A stretch of 64,000 nucleotides of DNA from Ignavibacteriota bacterium (lineage in GTDB: Bacteria > Bacteroidota > Ignavibacteria > Kapaibacteriales > UBA2268), in assembly GCA_019637995.1 (NCBI GenBank), contig JAHBUQ010000003.1:248001-312000 (forward strand), given 5' to 3'. Both the position numbers and the translations under genes were made by a program. Below are positions 18,267 through 28,185 of this stretch, piece after piece; positions within the stretch are counted from its first letter, which is position 1, and every line of letters starts with the position of its first letter. The notes under the pieces are model-generated. The model had not been told where the DNA came from. It did not search any database and worked only from the letters and a program-made list of their open reading frames with translations.

Positions 18267-18480
18267 AAGCACTCTCCTGATAGTGAATGAAACAAATTAT
18301 GTTAATAAAAAAAACTAAATTAAGGCATTTCGATTTAATAAATTTCAGCAAAAATCTGTCATAATTTCAAATCTATTTGTATTTATTGTAGTTACGCACA
18401 AATTTCAAACGTGAAATTAATAAATTTTCTAAATATACACAATATTTTTTTGCATTTTTTTATTTTTTTTGCAGTTTTTT

Positions 18481-18981
18481 TTAAATTATTTCAAAAAAAG
18501 TCAGAAAAAAGGGAGAAATTCGGTATCCCAACTGCAAAAGTTGTAAAATTACCATCGTAAACACACCTGCAAGGACATCATCTAAAAGTACAAATATTGC
18601 ACCTTTTTTTTCATTAAGTTTGTTAATTGGATATGGTTTTAAAATGTCGAAAATCCTGAATAAAATAAATGCAGAAATCACCCAAAACGGACTGATTATA
18701 ATAAAAGGATTTGCAAATGGTATCATCATTCCGATTACTTCATCAATTACTATTGATGAATGGTCATTTCCTTTCAGTATCTCATACCTTTTAATTGGAT
18801 TTATTGAAATCCCAAATAAGAGCACTAACAAAATAACCGCTGCCTGCCAAATTAAATATTCCGGCAGGAATAAAATCAATAAACCGCCCATACTTCCAAA
18901 AGTTCCAGGAGCATACTTGATTTTACCAACATAGAAGAACGTTACAAGCAACTCTTCGGTAATATTTTTATATTTTGTCAA
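18481..18981 (-). CDS. pgpA: Phosphatidylglycerophosphatase A
   Basis: This 166-residue membrane enzyme removes the terminal phosphate from phosphatidylglycerophosphate to give phosphatidylglycerol. Family motifs seen are KYAPGTFGSMGG near the N-terminus, SSIVIDEVIGMM with the acidic catalytic residues, FRIFDILKPYPI and LLDDVLAGVFTM. There are about four membrane helices. It overlaps pgsA by 4 bases (ATGA), so the two successive steps of phosphatidylglycerol synthesis are translationally coupled. Confidence 0.92.
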   Translation of the reverse strand: MTKYKNITEELLVTFFYVGKIKYAPGTFGSMGGLLILFLPEYLIWQAAVILLVLLFGISINPIKRYEILKGNDHSSIVIDEVIGMMIPFANPFIIISPFWVISAFILFRIFDILKPYPINKLNEKKGAIFVLLDDVLAGVFTMVILQLLQLGYRISPFFLTFFEII

Positions 18982-19550
18982 AACGGTCGTTTGTTTTGTT
19001 TGGAATAATCAATCAAAGTCCACAAAGTAAGTACTACTATAACCATCATTGAATAATAAACAAAATCTGAATATAGAAAAGCAACAAGATTTTCTGGATT
19101 AAAACCATTCATCGGGCAATTTATAAATGTAATAGTTAGTAGAATAACAAAAATAAATATCATCTGAATAAAAGTTTTAATTTTTGCAGGTTTGGAAGTA
19201 GTAATTGACTGATTTCCTGATTGCGGCATAAAACGCATAGCGGTTGTAAGAATATCGCGGAATATGATTATTAATACCATCCAGAGAGGAACTATACTGA
19301 GCACAGCAAAAGCAAGAAATGCCGCACCGGTAAGGAATTTATCTGCAAGAGGATCGAAAAACTTTCCAAATCGCGAGATTGCTTTCATTCTTCGAGCAAA
19401 CCAGCCATCCAGATAATCGGAAATGGCACCAATTATAAATAATGGTAATGATAAACATATCAAAGTTGGATTCTCCGAAATTAACATTAGGAAAAATATC
19501 GGAGAAATCACAATTCTGAGCAAGCTCAAAATATTTGGAAGTTGCTTCAT
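18978..19550 (-). CDS. pgsA: CDP-diacylglycerol-glycerol-3-phosphate 3-phosphatidyltransferase
   Basis: This enzyme makes phosphatidylglycerophosphate from CDP-diacylglycerol and glycerol-3-phosphate at the inner membrane. The CDP-alcohol phosphotransferase motif (DG-x2-AR-x8-G-x3-D-x3-D) is present as DYLDGWFARRMK through GKFFDPLADK. The 190 residues have about five or six helices, which is normal length. It is followed by pgpA in a 4-base overlap and starts 5 bases after tpiA. Confidence 0.93.
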   Translation of the reverse strand: MKQLPNILSLLRIVISPIFFLMLISENPTLICLSLPLFIIGAISDYLDGWFARRMKAISRFGKFFDPLADKFLTGAAFLAFAVLSIVPLWMVLIIIFRDILTTAMRFMPQSGNQSITTSKPAKIKTFIQMIFIFVILLTITFINCPMNGFNPENLVAFLYSDFVYYSMMVIVVLTLWTLIDYSKQNKRPF

Positions 19551-19555
19551 AATAA

Positions 19556-20320
19556 TTAACTGTTTTCTTCAGATGATTTAATTATTGAGTAGAATGCTTC
19601 TGCTTTAAGACTTGCCCCACCGATAAGTCCGCCATCAACGTCTTCTAACGCAAGAAGCTCACCGGAATTCTTGTCATTCATACTACCACCGTATAAAATT
19701 CTGATTGATGCCGGCTTATGTCCATAATTATCAAGAATAAACTTTCTGATTTTTGAATGAGCATCACCTGCCTGTTCAGTAGTTGCAGAAACTCCGGTAC
19801 CAATAGCCCACACAGGCTCATAAGCAATGACTACTGAAGCTAAATCATCTTCAGATAAATCGTTATATGCACCCCTTATTTGCCTTTCGAGAATGTCATA
19901 AGTCTTGCCGGCATTTCTTTCTTCAATAGTCTCACCAATACAAATGATTGGAGTAATACCACCTGATAGTGCTGCTTTTAATTTAAAATTCACAGTTTCA
20001 TCTGTTTCATAATAGTAAGTTCGCCTTTCTGAGTGACCAATAATTACATAGCTGCAACCGACAGATTTGAGCATATCAATCGAAATTTCTCCGGTATATG
20101 CTCCTGATGTGTGAAAATCGCAATTCTGTCCGCCGACTTTGATAGAACTTCCTTCTGATTCAGAAACTGCGATTTGCAAATTTGTAAAAGGCGGACAAAC
20201 CAGAATTTCTGATTTCAATTCCTGATTTCCAATTAATTCTTTAATTGATTTTATAAGATTTCCGGTACTTTGAATGTCCGTATTCATTTTCCAGTTTCCC
20301 GCAATTAGATTTCTTCTCAT
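19556..20320 (-). CDS. tpiA: Triosephosphate isomerase
   Basis: A glycolytic and gluconeogenic enzyme that interconverts glyceraldehyde-3-phosphate and dihydroxyacetone phosphate. MRRNLIAGNWKMN gives the catalytic Asn/Lys. IIGHSERR gives the His, AYEPVWAIGTG the catalytic Glu, and YGGSMNDKN and GLIGGASL the phosphate loops. The frame is open upstream to 20398, but the family start is the ATG at 20320, one base after the lptC stop, giving 254 residues. It sits in an envelope operon between lptC and pgsA. Confidence 0.96.
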   Translation of the reverse strand: MRRNLIAGNWKMNTDIQSTGNLIKSIKELIGNQELKSEILVCPPFTNLQIAVSESEGSSIKVGGQNCDFHTSGAYTGEISIDMLKSVGCSYVIIGHSERRTYYYETDETVNFKLKAALSGGITPIICIGETIEERNAGKTYDILERQIRGAYNDLSEDDLASVVIAYEPVWAIGTGVSATTEQAGDAHSKIRKFILDNYGHKPASIRILYGGSMNDKNSGELLALEDVDGGLIGGASLKAEAFYSIIKSSEENS

Positions 20321-20321
20321 A

Positions 20322-20906
20322 TTAATTATTCCTGTAACTGATTCCACTAACTCTATTAATTTTATAATTTTCAAGATTCTGGTCAGACTCAAAGCCATAA
20401 CCTGTAATTATTTCATTTCTTGTTGATATTTTGACGAATTCATTCGAATATATCTTCTGTGTTCTATTATTCCACTCAAGTATCTGGGTTTCGAGTTTAT
20501 TTCCGGTGCTGTCAGATATTACAACGACATTTCCGCGTGCAAGCATATTTTTGGTAACATCATCAATTCTGGCGCTGTCAGCTATCAGATTGCTGATTCT
20601 TGCCCCTGAAAATCTGGAGTAGAAATCAACATTAACCATATCATCTAAAAATGTTTCCTGATTATCTTGGAAAACTCTGCCTTTTTTTGCTTTTAATTTA
20701 GCTTTCGTATATCCTGAATCAACAAAAAGTACTTCAATATCAGTACCGGACTGGTCAGGCTCAGGGAAAACATAAGTAGAATCAACCGGCTTTGCGATTT
20801 TTGAATCAAAAATATCGCAAGATGTAACTGATGCTAATATCCACATCACAAAAAGAGATATGAAAACTATTTTTAAATATTTAATATGATGCTTAAATTC
20901 TATCAT
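20322..20906 (-). CDS. lptC: LptC-like lipopolysaccharide export protein (lipoprotein form)
   Basis: A 194-residue protein anchored in the inner membrane or as a lipoprotein. The N-terminal helix VFISLFVMWILASVTSC ends in a probable lipobox Cys. The periplasmic beta-jellyroll has the LptC repeat pattern: AKLKAKKGRVFQDNQETFL, ARISNLIADSARIDDVTKN and MLARGNVVVISDSTGNKLET. It would pass LPS between the Lpt ABC transporter and LptA. It overlaps kdsA by 4 bases, which ties Kdo synthesis to LPS export. Bacteroidota LptC proteins are often annotated only as lipoproteins. Confidence 0.85.
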   Translation of the reverse strand: MIEFKHHIKYLKIVFISLFVMWILASVTSCDIFDSKIAKPVDSTYVFPEPDQSGTDIEVLFVDSGYTKAKLKAKKGRVFQDNQETFLDDMVNVDFYSRFSGARISNLIADSARIDDVTKNMLARGNVVVISDSTGNKLETQILEWNNRTQKIYSNEFVKISTRNEIITGYGFESDQNLENYKINRVSGISYRNN

Positions 20907-21682
20907 TGATTTTTAAAGAAATTATGTATTCGAAGAATAGAGTCAATAAAATCACCTGCTTTGTCGAGCGGAAGCTGTGTAGCAGAATCGCTCAAAGCAT
21001 TCTTAGGGTCGGGATGTGTTTCAAAAAATATCCCGTCAACACCAACAGCAAGCGCCGCTCTGGTGAGTTTTTCGATAAATTTGGGACTTCCGCCGGACTG
21101 CTCCCCGATTGAAGGCTTTTGAACCGAATGAGTAGCATCAAATATGACCGGATAACCTGACTCAGCCATAATTACAAGCCCACGATAATCTACAACTAAA
21201 TCGTGGTAGCCGAAAGTAGTACCTCGCTCAGTAAGCCAAATTTTCTCATTACCTGTGGATTTTACTTTTGCAGCAGCTTTGTGCATATCTTCGGGTGCCA
21301 TAAATTGCCCTTTTTTGATATTCACAAATTTTCCTGTATCACCCGCTGTAAGAAGTATATCGGTCTGACGTGCCAGAAATGCAGGAATTTGAAGACAATC
21401 TACATATTTAGCTGCGATTTTAGCTTCTTCAGCAGAATGAATATCAGTCAATGTCCTAAGATTATATTTTTCTGCCGCAGACTTAATCCAGCTCAGTGCC
21501 CGTAAGTCTCCCATACCGGATATCGAATTAATGCTCGAACGGTTTGCTTTTCGGTATGATGCTTTAAAATAAAATTCAATACCTGCATTCTGAGTGAGTG
21601 AGGCAAGTGTTTCCGCTGTCTCATTAATTACAATTTCGGATTCCGCAAGACAAGGTCCGGCAATAATAATTATTTTATCCAA
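20903..21682 (-). CDS. kdsA: 3-deoxy-8-phosphooctulonate synthase (Kdo-8-P synthase)
   Basis: This enzyme condenses phosphoenolpyruvate with arabinose-5-phosphate to make Kdo-8-phosphate for the LPS inner core. The 259 residues carry IIAGPCLAESE at the N-terminus, FYFKASYRKANRSS, TDIHSAEEA, LQIPAFLARQTD and VNIKKGQFMAPEDM, all family signatures. It is first in the operon kdsA-lptC-tpiA-pgsA-pgpA. Its divergent neighbour is the comB-like gene, with about 210 bases between them. Confidence 0.96.
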   Translation of the reverse strand: MDKIIIIAGPCLAESEIVINETAETLASLTQNAGIEFYFKASYRKANRSSINSISGMGDLRALSWIKSAAEKYNLRTLTDIHSAEEAKIAAKYVDCLQIPAFLARQTDILLTAGDTGKFVNIKKGQFMAPEDMHKAAAKVKSTGNEKIWLTERGTTFGYHDLVVDYRGLVIMAESGYPVIFDATHSVQKPSIGEQSGGSPKFIEKLTRAALAVGVDGIFFETHPDPKNALSDSATQLPLDKAGDFIDSILRIHNFFKNQ

Positions 21683-21895
21683 TATGTTTTTTTCCGAATT
21701 CAGTTTTCAATACAATCAAAAATAAAACTTTTTTTGCAATTATTACGGTATTCGATATGAGATTTCAATTATTTGCAGTTCTATTTGAAAAAAAATTATT
21801 AAGTTTATATGCAGCAAAAAATACATTTTGAAAAATCTGTATTTTGAAACGATAAAAATTATGTCAAAAATAATAAGATAAAGAGGAAAACAGCA

Positions 21896-22645
21896 ATGTC
21901 AGTTTTGATAGATGCTTATCTAACACCATTTTTTCCCGAGCACGAAAGCTTGTTCGAAGATGCGGCAGTTGTAATGATTGACGTTTTGAGAGCAAGTTCG
22001 ACCGTAGCTTATGCTCTCCAAAGCGGAGCAAAAGAAATTGTACCTGTGGACGGATTGGATAAAGCAGTAAAAATATTCAGTGGATTAAGTAAGGAAGTCA
22101 GGTTTTTAGGTGGAGAACGAAATGGTGAAAAGCCCTCCGGATTCGATGCAGGCAACTCACCTTTTGAATATTCTCCCGAAAAAGTCAAGGGAAGAAGTGT
22201 CATTCTCACAACTTCCAATGGAACAAGGATTTTTCAAAAAGCCAAACAAGCAAAATTACGACTGATAGGCTCATTAGTGAATCATAAAGCAACTTTGAAT
22301 CATCTTATTAATGAATATTTAATTAATAGTGACATAACCAAGAAAGTAATATTTCTTTGTGCGGGCAATGACGGAAGGCTTTCTTACGAGGATATGCTTT
22401 GCGCCGGTGCATTCATAGCTGAATTAACAAAAATATTGCCGGATTTCAAAATTTCAGACCCGGCTATGGCATCAATGCAACTTTACAACATCCATAAGAA
22501 TGATTTGAAAAGTTTTCTGAGTACAAGAGACCACTCTCAACGTCTTAAAGAACTCAAACTTTTTCATGATTTAGATTTTTGCTTGTCAATGGATGTGTGC
22601 CACGTTGTTGCTATAGCAGAAAGTGCAAGCATTAGAAAATATTAA
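21896..22645 (+). CDS. comB: 2-phosphosulfolactate phosphatase family protein
   Basis: A 249-residue metal-dependent phosphatase of the ComB family, known from coenzyme M synthesis but widespread in bacteria that do not make coenzyme M. Signatures seen are VVMIDVLRASSTVAYAL, RFLGGERNGEKPSGFDAGNS, GRSVILTTSNGTRIF and FLCAGNDGRLSYEDMLCAGA. The start has AGAGGA about 8 bases upstream. It stands alone, followed by ftsK. The real substrate in this organism may differ. Confidence 0.85.
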   Translation: MSVLIDAYLTPFFPEHESLFEDAAVVMIDVLRASSTVAYALQSGAKEIVPVDGLDKAVKIFSGLSKEVRFLGGERNGEKPSGFDAGNSPFEYSPEKVKGRSVILTTSNGTRIFQKAKQAKLRLIGSLVNHKATLNHLINEYLINSDITKKVIFLCAGNDGRLSYEDMLCAGAFIAELTKILPDFKISDPAMASMQLYNIHKNDLKSFLSTRDHSQRLKELKLFHDLDFCLSMDVCHVVAIAESASIRKY

Positions 22646-22742
22646 GTTACACCCGATACGACGAATTAAACCAAAATTAAAATAATTAAGTAATTAACAC
22701 ATTTATAATTCAGAATATTAACTAATTTATTTGAAGTTAAAT

Positions 22743-25478
22743 ATGAAGTCCAACAAAAGTAAAAGTGAAAAGCCAAGAGTTTACGATAAGCAATACAAAG
22801 TAATGTCAATATTACTTTTTTTCTTTGCAGTGCTGCTACTTCTGGCTCTTATTTCCTATACTCATAAAGATGATGAGAATGCCCGAGTTTCTCTTATGGA
22901 ACTTTTCGGATTGCTTACCGGTGACCCTATTGTTGAGGCAAAGGCAGCAACAACACGCAACTGGTTAGGGCTTTTCGGAGCCTGGATTTCATATATAATC
23001 TATAATAAAACTGTTGGATTTGCATTTTTACCAGCGCCGCTTTTTTTAATTGCATGGACAAGATACATCTTTACGGGAAATAAAGTGTCTGATATTTTAA
23101 TTAAATATACTACAGTATATCTAATTATGACAGTTCTCTTTTCGGCAATGATGGGCTCAATGATGACATTTGAAAATTTCTCCGGATTATCTCGTGAATG
23201 GAGTGGCTCTATAGGGCAATTTCTGGCAGCAGTATTTTCAGGATTATTAGGTTCGGTCGGTGCTGTGATATTATTTATCTGCGGAATGCTCATTACTTTA
23301 TACCTTGGAACTGATATTAAGTTTGAAACAATTTATCAGAATATTATGGAATTTTTAGGGAAAGCAAAGTCCGGTATCACTGAAGCATTTGGTGACGACT
23401 CAGATAATGAGAATGATGAAAGCCAAACTGATGGTCATAATATTTCCAATGCAAAAAAAGTTAATGTTGACAGCAAAGTTGTTCAAACAACACAAGTTAC
23501 TGCTCAAGCCAATACTGAGCCTGCTCGAGATATTCAGAGAAAACCTACGGTTATAATTAACAGAGCAACTATTAAGGATAGTGAAAACCAACAAAATCCA
23601 TTTCAAAATATCAAGATCAAAAAAGTTGATGATAATCAGGAACCAATTTCTGAAATAGTGCCTGAAATAAAACCTGAAATTAATTCTGATGAGACTATTA
23701 AAGAGGTTGAAATTCCGGAATTTAAACCCAATTTCAAAAATATCAAGGAAAAAAGTTTCACAAGTCTTGATGAAATAGAAGAGGATAAATCAAAAAGTGA
23801 AACAGTTTTAATTGAGCCAATGCAGATTCAAGATGAAAATTCTACAAACCTGACTCTAAACAGCGAAAATTCCTTCATTGACAGTAAATTAAGCGATGAG
23901 GATATCTCTGAAAATACAAAACAATTAAATATTACACTCAATCGCTCCAAGACAATCGAAAAAGAACCGGTAAATTTGATTGGGACTGCTGTACTCGACG
24001 AGGAAATTAATTATAAATTCCCCGGTACTGAATTTCTGAATACAGAAAAAGCTAAATCATTTGTTGATGAAGCAGAACTTGAGATGAATGCACGGATATT
24101 GCAGGAGAAGCTCGAAACATTTAAAATTTTCATCGAAAATTTAAGTGTTACTCCCGGTCCTGTGGTAACTCAGTATGAGTTTGTACCGGCTGCCGGTATC
24201 AAAATCAGCAAAATTGAAAGTCTGAGCGATGACCTTGCAATGGCACTCAAAGCAAAAGGCATCAGAATAATTGCACCAATTCCCGGCAAAGGCACTATCG
24301 GAGTTGAAATTCCGAATGCAAATCCTTCGATTGTTCGTTTCGGTGAAACTGTTGAATCTCCAAAATTCAAAAATTCAGATTTCAAACTTCCGCTTGTAAT
24401 GGGGAAAACTATTTCCGGCGATACTTACATAATTGATCTTGCCAAGATGCCGCACCTATTGATAGCAGGCTCCACAGGTTCCGGTAAATCAGTGGGTATC
24501 AATACAATTATTAGTTCTCTTGTCTATAAATTACACCCCAGTGAGCTGAAATTTGTAATGATTGACCCTAAGAAAGTCGAGCTTCAGTCTTACAGTAAGC
24601 TTAAAAATCACTACATGGCTGCTTCACCTGAGGTCCATGACACAATTGTTACTAAACCTGAAGATGCCGTAACAATTTTGAAAGCAGCAGTCGCCGAAAT
24701 GGAAATTCGTTATGACATCCTTGCATCAGTTCGCCAGAGAAATATTGCCGACTATAATATAAAAGTGCGTCTTGGCGCTTTTAATGATAATAAGGATATG
24801 TCACATAAACCTATGCCATATATTGTCGTAATAATAGACGAGCTTGCTGACCTTATGCTTGTTGCATCGAAGGAAATTGAAGAGCCTATTACAAGGCTTG
24901 CCCAAATGGCACGCGCTGTTGGCATACATCTTGTTGTAGCCACTCAAAGGCCATCTGTTGACGTTATAACAGGTGTAATTAAAGCAAATTTCCCTGCAAG
25001 AATTGCTTATCTTGTAGCTTCTAAAATTGATTCAAGAACCATTCTTGATATGCAGGGTGCCGAACAGCTTCTTGGGCAGGGCGATATGTTATGCCTGCCT
25101 CCCGGTTCTCCAAAACCAGTTAGAATTCAAAATTCATTCATCAGCACTGATGAAGTGGAGGCTTTGTGTGACTTTATCGGTGACCAGAAGGGATATTCCG
25201 AACCGTATTACCTGCCAAGCATAAACGAAAAGTCGGAATCTGCCGGTTACTATGACCCTGAAGATCGTGACCCACTTTTTGAAGAGGCTGCAAGACTGAT
25301 GGTACAGCATCAGCAGGGCTCTGTATCTCTTATTCAAAGGCGGCTTAAGGTTGGATACGCCAGAGCAGGAAGGATAGTTGACGAACTTGAAAGAGCCGGA
25401 ATCATCGGTCCATTCGACGGTAGTAAAGCAAGGCTTGTATTAATTGATAACTTGGCTGATTTAGATAGAATTTTATAG
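22743..25478 (+). CDS. ftsK: FtsK/SpoIIIE-type DNA translocase
   Basis: A septal motor that pumps chromosome DNA and helps resolve dimers at division. The 911-residue protein has about four N-terminal membrane helices up to residue 200, then an acidic low-complexity linker (about 215-430). The motor has Walker A GSTGSGKSVGI (about 576) and Walker B VVIIDELADLM (about 697). A winged-helix gamma domain at the C-terminus (about 840-911, SVSLIQRRLKVGYARAGRIV) reads polar KOPS-like sites. A TTG opens the frame 12 bases earlier. I prefer the ATG at 22743. It stands alone after comB. Confidence 0.94.
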   Translation: MKSNKSKSEKPRVYDKQYKVMSILLFFFAVLLLLALISYTHKDDENARVSLMELFGLLTGDPIVEAKAATTRNWLGLFGAWISYIIYNKTVGFAFLPAPLFLIAWTRYIFTGNKVSDILIKYTTVYLIMTVLFSAMMGSMMTFENFSGLSREWSGSIGQFLAAVFSGLLGSVGAVILFICGMLITLYLGTDIKFETIYQNIMEFLGKAKSGITEAFGDDSDNENDESQTDGHNISNAKKVNVDSKVVQTTQVTAQANTEPARDIQRKPTVIINRATIKDSENQQNPFQNIKIKKVDDNQEPISEIVPEIKPEINSDETIKEVEIPEFKPNFKNIKEKSFTSLDEIEEDKSKSETVLIEPMQIQDENSTNLTLNSENSFIDSKLSDEDISENTKQLNITLNRSKTIEKEPVNLIGTAVLDEEINYKFPGTEFLNTEKAKSFVDEAELEMNARILQEKLETFKIFIENLSVTPGPVVTQYEFVPAAGIKISKIESLSDDLAMALKAKGIRIIAPIPGKGTIGVEIPNANPSIVRFGETVESPKFKNSDFKLPLVMGKTISGDTYIIDLAKMPHLLIAGSTGSGKSVGINTIISSLVYKLHPSELKFVMIDPKKVELQSYSKLKNHYMAASPEVHDTIVTKPEDAVTILKAAVAEMEIRYDILASVRQRNIADYNIKVRLGAFNDNKDMSHKPMPYIVVIIDELADLMLVASKEIEEPITRLAQMARAVGIHLVVATQRPSVDVITGVIKANFPARIAYLVASKIDSRTILDMQGAEQLLGQGDMLCLPPGSPKPVRIQNSFISTDEVEALCDFIGDQKGYSEPYYLPSINEKSESAGYYDPEDRDPLFEEAARLMVQHQQGSVSLIQRRLKVGYARAGRIVDELERAGIIGPFDGSKARLVLIDNLADLDRIL

Positions 25479-25686
25479 CACTATAAACGGAATGAAATTA
25501 TATGAAGCAATAAAGTAGCAACAATTATACGGTAATTAAATCACTGTGACATTCTAAGCATTTAATGAAATTTTCAATTATTTCTGGATTTATTTGCTTT
25601 TTCTGGTCTGTTATATTATAAAAATTTTCTACAAAAAGATTTATTATTCTACAAACCCAGTCATCTCTGATTAATACAATTCTGTT

Positions 25687-26919
25687 TTATTCATATCTCA
25701 GTGCATCTATCGGGTCTAAATTAGCAGCTTTCCATGCGGGGTAAGCACCAAAGACCACACCCAATACTGTACATATTACAATGCTGAATATTATCCAGTC
25801 AACAGGTATTGTTATGCTGAGTCCCAGCAAATTGCTGAATAATGCCGCCAAACCAAGTCCCATTCCAATTCCAATGAACCCTCCTATCTGGCTTAATGTA
25901 ATTGTTTCGGTAATAAACTGTGACATAATCCAGAATTTCCTTGCTCCGAGTGCTTTTCTTATGCCGATTTCGCGAGTTCTTTCCTTGATTGTAACAAGCA
26001 TTATGTTCATAATACCAATACCTGCGGCTATTAGGGCAATTATTCCTGATACAAAGCCAAATATTGATAAAAAACCGGTTATACTTTCGAATTGCAATGC
26101 AAGCGATTCGTTAGTTTCAAGCTCAAAACTATTCATTTCCCAGGGCTGCACATCGCGAATCCCACGAAGAATACCTATTGCTTCATCTATTACTGTTCGT
26201 AATTCATCTTTGCTTCCGGCTTTGACATTTATGTTAAGTGATTCTTCCCATCTTTCGGAGTAATATTTTAAAAATTGTGTCAGCGGAATAATTACATAAT
26301 TATCCTGGCTTTTTCCAAGAATTGCACCTTTTGCTTCTGTTATGCCAACTACAGTATATTTCTGCTTGCCGATAATGATATCTTTTCCTATCGCATTACC
26401 ACCGGGAAAGAGTAAAATCGAAATATCATTTCCGATAATTACAACATTTCTGTTAAAATCAATATCACCTGAATAAAATGACCTGCCATCAGCAATATTA
26501 ATATTATTAGTAATGAAATAATCAGCATCTGTTCCAATAAGTGAAACATCAGGGTTAGACTCACTATTCATATATTTTATAGTATGTCCAGTTGATGTCG
26601 AATTGGCACTGATTGCAAAAGCAGATGTCATTTGTTTTTTGAAATCCTCTGCCTGACGATAAGTTAGTGGTTTACGGTTGCGGTACATTCTCCATGCATT
26701 ACCACCAAGTTGAATTTTAGGTACTCTGAAAACTGAAAAAGTATTTTCGCCAAGTTCAGCCATTTGATCACTTACTGTTGTATTGATAGACCTTACAAGT
26801 CCCATTGCAACAATTATTGCAAACACTCCTATTGCGATACTTAGCAAAGTAAGCCCTGCACGGAGTTTATTTACTCTGATTGAATCTAATGCTATTAATA
26901 TACTTTCGTAAAAATTCAT
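25687..26919 (-). CDS. MacB-type ABC transporter permease (FtsX family), distal copy
   Basis: A 410-residue inner-membrane permease with four helices. The first is at residues 20-42 (GLTLLSIAIGVFAIIVAMGL). The large periplasmic MacB_PCD domain follows. Three C-terminal FtsX helices come after about residue 280, including GIMNIMLVTIKERTREIG, the coupling-helix motif. It ends ANLDPIDALRYE. It lies 8 bases downstream of a second permease and is last in the efflux operon. A 53-codon frame remains open after its stop, in the same phase. Confidence 0.88.
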   Translation of the reverse strand: MNFYESILIALDSIRVNKLRAGLTLLSIAIGVFAIIVAMGLVRSINTTVSDQMAELGENTFSVFRVPKIQLGGNAWRMYRNRKPLTYRQAEDFKKQMTSAFAISANSTSTGHTIKYMNSESNPDVSLIGTDADYFITNNINIADGRSFYSGDIDFNRNVVIIGNDISILLFPGGNAIGKDIIIGKQKYTVVGITEAKGAILGKSQDNYVIIPLTQFLKYYSERWEESLNINVKAGSKDELRTVIDEAIGILRGIRDVQPWEMNSFELETNESLALQFESITGFLSIFGFVSGIIALIAAGIGIMNIMLVTIKERTREIGIRKALGARKFWIMSQFITETITLSQIGGFIGIGMGLGLAALFSNLLGLSITIPVDWIIFSIVICTVLGVVFGAYPAWKAANLDPIDALRYE

Positions 26920-26927
26920 TTAATTTC

Positions 26928-28181
26928 CTATTCAAATCTTAATGCTTCGACCGGGTCAAGATTTGCTGCTCGTATAGCAGGGATTAACCCCGCAAGAATA
27001 CCAACAAATAATGAAACAAGCGATGCTATAATCAAAAGCTCAAGCGGTAAATACGGTTTTAGAAATTCAGCTTGGGGCTGATATTTCGGAACTATTGTTG
27101 CCACAGCATATACAATTCCACTACAGAATATCAGTGATATAAATGCACCCATTAAACAAAGAGCAGCAGCTTCAGAAATTACCTGAAATAATATCGAACG
27201 TTTTTTGGCACCAATTGCCTTACGGATACCAATTTCTTTTGTTCTCTCAGCAACCGACACAAACATTATATTCATTATCCCAATAATTCCGACCAAAAAG
27301 GACAAAACAGTCATCCCGATTCCAACACCCCATACGTATAATTTGATTGTTGCAGTCTGACTTTCGAATGCTTTTGTTTCGTTGATTGAAAAATCATCTT
27401 CAGCAAGTGGGTCAACATTGCGAATACTTCTCATAATTCCACGCGACTCGGCTCTTACTTCATCAAGCATATCTTCAGAGCCTGCTTTCACTCCAATTGA
27501 CACGCTACGTCTAATCTTGCCGAATATTTGTATAAATGAACCCAATGGCATAAACGCCTGATTATCAATAAAATCGAAGAAACTTGTTCCCTGCTTTTTG
27601 ATAACTCCAATAACCGTAAATTTATTCCCCTGAATTTTGATTTCCTTTCCAACTGCATCGCCATTAGGAAAAATTGTTTCGGAGACTTTACTGCCGATTA
27701 CGACAACATTAGCTTTAGTATCTTCCTCAAATTTTGTAAAATGTCTTCCGTTAGATGTTTCTCCTGCGGGAGTCAAGCCATGATAATACGTAGTTCCGAT
27801 AATTGAAATTCCACTGTAATTATTGCTTCCATACTTGATAGTACCAGCCCAGTCACGTATTGAGGGAAAAATAATTTCAGCTGAATTTACAGTATTCATA
27901 AACTGTTCTGCTTGCTCGAGAGTTATATTTTTTCGATTGCGAATTTCTTTCCAGTTTTTGCCGCCAGCCCAATCCCATTTATCAAGGTAAACCATATCCA
28001 CCCCAATAATCCTGAATGTATCATCCATAGCAGATTGCAAACCGGACAAAACCCAGCCCATAAGTATAACTGTCGAAATTCCAATCAAGACACCAAGAGA
28101 AGCAAGAAATGATCTTACTTTATTGGATTTCATTGAATCCAAAGCCAGTTTTACGTTTTCATATATTTCGGAAAATGTCAT
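26928..28181 (-). CDS. MacB-type ABC transporter permease (FtsX family), proximal copy
   Basis: A 417-residue paralogue of the distal permease with the same plan: one N-terminal helix (FLASLGVLIGISTVILMGWV), a periplasmic domain and three C-terminal helices, with GIMNIMFVSVAERTKEIGIR. It ends ANLDPVEALRFE. The two separate permeases suggest a heterodimeric MacB-like transporter. Its ATPase is a separate gene 4 bases upstream. The substrate is not predictable. Macrolides, lipoproteins and peptides are all handled by relatives. Confidence 0.88.
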   Translation of the reverse strand: MTFSEIYENVKLALDSMKSNKVRSFLASLGVLIGISTVILMGWVLSGLQSAMDDTFRIIGVDMVYLDKWDWAGGKNWKEIRNRKNITLEQAEQFMNTVNSAEIIFPSIRDWAGTIKYGSNNYSGISIIGTTYYHGLTPAGETSNGRHFTKFEEDTKANVVVIGSKVSETIFPNGDAVGKEIKIQGNKFTVIGVIKKQGTSFFDFIDNQAFMPLGSFIQIFGKIRRSVSIGVKAGSEDMLDEVRAESRGIMRSIRNVDPLAEDDFSINETKAFESQTATIKLYVWGVGIGMTVLSFLVGIIGIMNIMFVSVAERTKEIGIRKAIGAKKRSILFQVISEAAALCLMGAFISLIFCSGIVYAVATIVPKYQPQAEFLKPYLPLELLIIASLVSLFVGILAGLIPAIRAANLDPVEALRFE

Positions 28182-28185
28182 AATT

